From Scatosoma sp045128175 (GTDB lineage Bacteria; Bacillota; Clostridia; Christensenellales; Borkfalkiaceae), in assembly GCA_045128175.1 (NCBI GenBank), contig JBGVRF010000147.1, positions 1 to 6,877 of the forward strand: 6,877 nt of DNA. The letters are read 5' to 3'. The number at the start of each line of letters is the position of its first letter. The first letter of the stretch is position 1. Shown here piece by piece: positions 5,453 through 6,877 of the stretch. The notes beneath the pieces are model-generated. The model had not been told where the DNA came from. It searched no databases and saw nothing but the letters and a program-made list of their open reading frames with translations. The position numbers and the translations under genes were made by a program.

Positions 5453-6622
5453 TTACGCTTCGGTGATCCCGGAGAGAACACCCTGTCCACAGGGACGTTC
5501 GCACATCAATTCGGCATACTTGACAAGCGTCGCGGTGTAAACAGGTTTACCGGGGATCTGTTTCAGAATCTTCCCGTCCTCCCCCTCAAGCCATTGCCAA
5601 TCGCACAGTTGATGCAGTTTGAAATCGTCCGTATTCAACAGGTACATCGTGCCTTCAGGACAGAATCTGTCCGCCACTACGGGTATCCCGCCGAAACTGA
5701 TTGCCTTCACTCCGTCGACGTCCATCGTCGTCACCGCAATGCCGTTCTCTCTGTAATACTCCGTCAACGCGCGTTTCACGCCCCAGGAGCAAACGATATA
5801 ATTTACCTTGCCACCCGAATTATCTTCGATCGTATCAATCGCTTTCTGGATAACGTTTTCACTGATCTCACCGACCGAGCTCTTTTTATAAGGCTTCATA
5901 GCGGCACGACTTCTGCTCACGCCGTACAATGTACCCGAAGTCGAAAAGAGTGCGCCGATACCCGTGATTTCGTTGCCCATAGACGACTGCACGTAGATAC
6001 CGGAGCCCAAGGGAAGGAGCGTCGACGTAAGAGAAATGCCGTCTACGACGATCGTTTTCGTTTCCCTGTCTAACGAAATGATCCTCGCACCGGAAACCTC
6101 GGGAATAAATTGATCGTTGGGATTGTAAAAATCGAGGATCATTCCTTCGCTCACACCGACGATCGAATCCATCGTGATCTTATTTCCGCTAGTAAGCGCA
6201 TATACTATGCCCAGCTTTCCGGTCCCGTCGCCGAATAACATTCTGCCAAAATTGAACGATGCGCTTTTGACAAGCGACTGCATCTCATCGTTGAGAAGGT
6301 TGACAAACGCGCCTTCGTTGTTTGCCGATGCGCGAAGCGCCTTATCGGAAATCTCGATCGTACCGTAAAGATTTTTCAACGTCGCGGTAAACTGCGTAAG
6401 ATCCCCGGAAGAAGCCGTGGGAAGCGCGCCCGTTTCCGTACCCGCACCGATACCGCCGTTTACGTTAAGACGTACCGCCTTTTTGACGTCCTTGCCTACC
6501 ACGCCCGAGGTCGTACGTTGGATCTGTGCCAACAAAGGATTGGTTTTCATGTCCAATGCCTCCGCTACCGCGTCCAGATAAAAAGATTTTAATGCGCTGT
6601 CTGCTGTTTGAATAGTTACCAT
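5453..6622 (-). CDS. Phage major capsid protein (HK97-fold type)
   Basis: 389 residues, a normal size for a coat protein that assembles the icosahedral head. The N-terminus (TADSALKSFYLDAVAEAL, then NPLLAQIQRTTSGVVGKDV) and the segment LKNLYGTIEISDKALRAS (82-99) followed by AFVNLLNDEMQSLVKSA (105-121) and NFGRMLFGDGTG (124-135) are the pattern I know from capsid proteins of Firmicutes siphovirus- and podovirus-like phages. Residues about 155-200 (VGVSEGMILDFYNP, SGARIISLDRETKTIVVDG) look like the inserted beta domain of that group. The C-terminal half has the strand/helix pattern of the P and A domains (VNYIVCSWGVKRALTEYY, GGIPVVADRFCPEGTMYLLN). No N-terminal delta domain or protease site is evident, so a separate scaffold may exist. 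Start: ATG at 6622 with AAGGAG (6631-6636), 8 bases away across an A-rich spacer. It precedes the adaptor gene, as usual in structural operons. Confidence 0.9.
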   Translation of the reverse strand: MVTIQTADSALKSFYLDAVAEALDMKTNPLLAQIQRTTSGVVGKDVKKAVRLNVNGGIGAGTETGALPTASSGDLTQFTATLKNLYGTIEISDKALRASANNEGAFVNLLNDEMQSLVKSASFNFGRMLFGDGTGKLGIVYALTSGNKITMDSIVGVSEGMILDFYNPNDQFIPEVSGARIISLDRETKTIVVDGISLTSTLLPLGSGIYVQSSMGNEITGIGALFSTSGTLYGVSRSRAAMKPYKKSSVGEISENVIQKAIDTIEDNSGGKVNYIVCSWGVKRALTEYYRENGIAVTTMDVDGVKAISFGGIPVVADRFCPEGTMYLLNTDDFKLHQLCDWQWLEGEDGKILKQIPGKPVYTATLVKYAELMCERPCGQGVLSGITEA

Positions 6623-6664
6623 ATTTTTTTCTCCTTACAATGTTTTTATTTAATATTTTTTTCT

Positions 6665-6688
6665 TTGTCGTGACCTTTGTCACAACAA
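6665..6688 (-). promoter_or_regulatory. Ten-pair hairpin or palindrome upstream of the capsid gene
   Basis: TTGTTGTGAC and GTCACGACAA pair around an AAAG loop in the minus-strand RNA, with one G-U pair that would be a C-A mismatch in the plus-strand RNA. No U-tract follows; the run after it is A-rich and leads into the capsid ribosome binding site. It could be an mRNA-stabilising or processing hairpin. As DNA it also resembles a CRP/FNR-type half-site pair (TGTGA-N6-TCACG). Confidence 0.45.
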
Positions 6689-6705
6689 AAATTGATTTTC
6701 CCGGA

Positions 6706-6877
6706 TCAAACCTCCCCGGAACTCTTGAAATACCGTAACGCCATGTTCCCAGCGTCACCGATTGATTTTGCCTTCAAAGGCGGCGAAGCAAACGTCCCCG
6801 TTCCGACCGAAGTCAACGGCGCGCCCGATCTGCCGATCGAGGCAAGATATTCCCCGATGATCCGCAGTCTCGTTTTT
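6706..6877 (-). CDS. C-terminal 56 residues of an unidentified phage-region gene (start off window)
   Basis: A minus-strand frame is open from the right edge to a TGA at 6706-6708. The visible end reads KTRLRIIGEYLASIGRSGAP near its start and SIGDAGNMALRYFKSSGEV at the stop, a sensible soluble protein tail. No other frame reads through this stretch as well. It ends 83 bases before the capsid ATG. In this position related phages usually carry a scaffold, protease, portal or small structural gene, but the fragment is too short to choose among them. Confidence 0.6.
   Translation of the reverse strand, partial: KTRLRIIGEYLASIGRSGAPLTSVGTGTFASPPLKAKSIGDAGNMALRYFKSSGEV

Noticed and set aside
5228..6073. 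A 281-codon plus-strand open frame
   Set aside because: Antisense to the capsid and adaptor genes, with low-complexity basic composition and no recognisable motif.
1..6877. CRISPR arrays, tRNAs, insertion sequences
   Set aside because: No regularly spaced repeats, cloverleaf-like segment or transposase motif was seen on either strand.

Overview
The window reads as a piece of a Firmicutes-type (Clostridia-like) anaerobe chromosome next to, or carrying, phage structural genes. The reasons are strong AGGAGG ribosome binding sites throughout, sigma-A-type promoters, a divergent [FeFe]-hydrogenase catalytic-domain protein, and tailed-phage genes of a kind often seen in gut Firmicutes phages. The organism assignment is inference. 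Every gene I can support lies on the minus strand, so transcription runs from high to low coordinates. The long plus-strand open frames are antisense shadows.

Right part (6877 to about 2875): a short-tailed-phage-like structural run. In transcription order it holds the C-terminal end of an unidentified gene (6706-6877), a major capsid protein (5453-6622), a head-tail adaptor/connector-like protein (4804-5355), a 460-residue protein that looks like a phage tail nozzle or stopper with beta-propeller character (3422-4804, coupled to the adaptor by a TGATG overlap), and an unrecognised 159-residue protein starting with TTG (2918-3397). A GC-rich hairpin with a U-tract (2875-2904) closes the run. 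Two further hairpins sit between genes, one upstream of capsid (6665-6688) and one terminator-like between capsid and adaptor (5372-5420). Both contain G-U pairs that form only in the minus-strand RNA.

Junction (2742-2880): about 100 bases between two terminators on the same strand. It includes a 16-base exact match to the universal 16S rRNA segment near position 1400. The second terminator hairpin supplies the -35 box of a good promoter (2724-2752).

Left part (2668 to 1): that promoter drives dut (dUTPase, all five motifs present) and then a TrmB-family tRNA guanine-N7 methyltransferase whose usual DPWP segment is altered. A 407-base gap follows, with a near-consensus promoter (TTGAAA-17-TATAAT), an inverted repeat over the likely transcription start and a weak small ORF. 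The last gene, running off the left edge, is an [FeFe]-hydrogenase-like protein that keeps the four H-cluster cysteines, has Arg where the proton-shuttle Cys normally sits, and has a six-cysteine CxxC ladder at its N-terminus.

The phage genes make a capsid/tail module. dut and trmB are housekeeping functions, although dut is also common in phages, so the exact host/phage boundary is not settled by this window.
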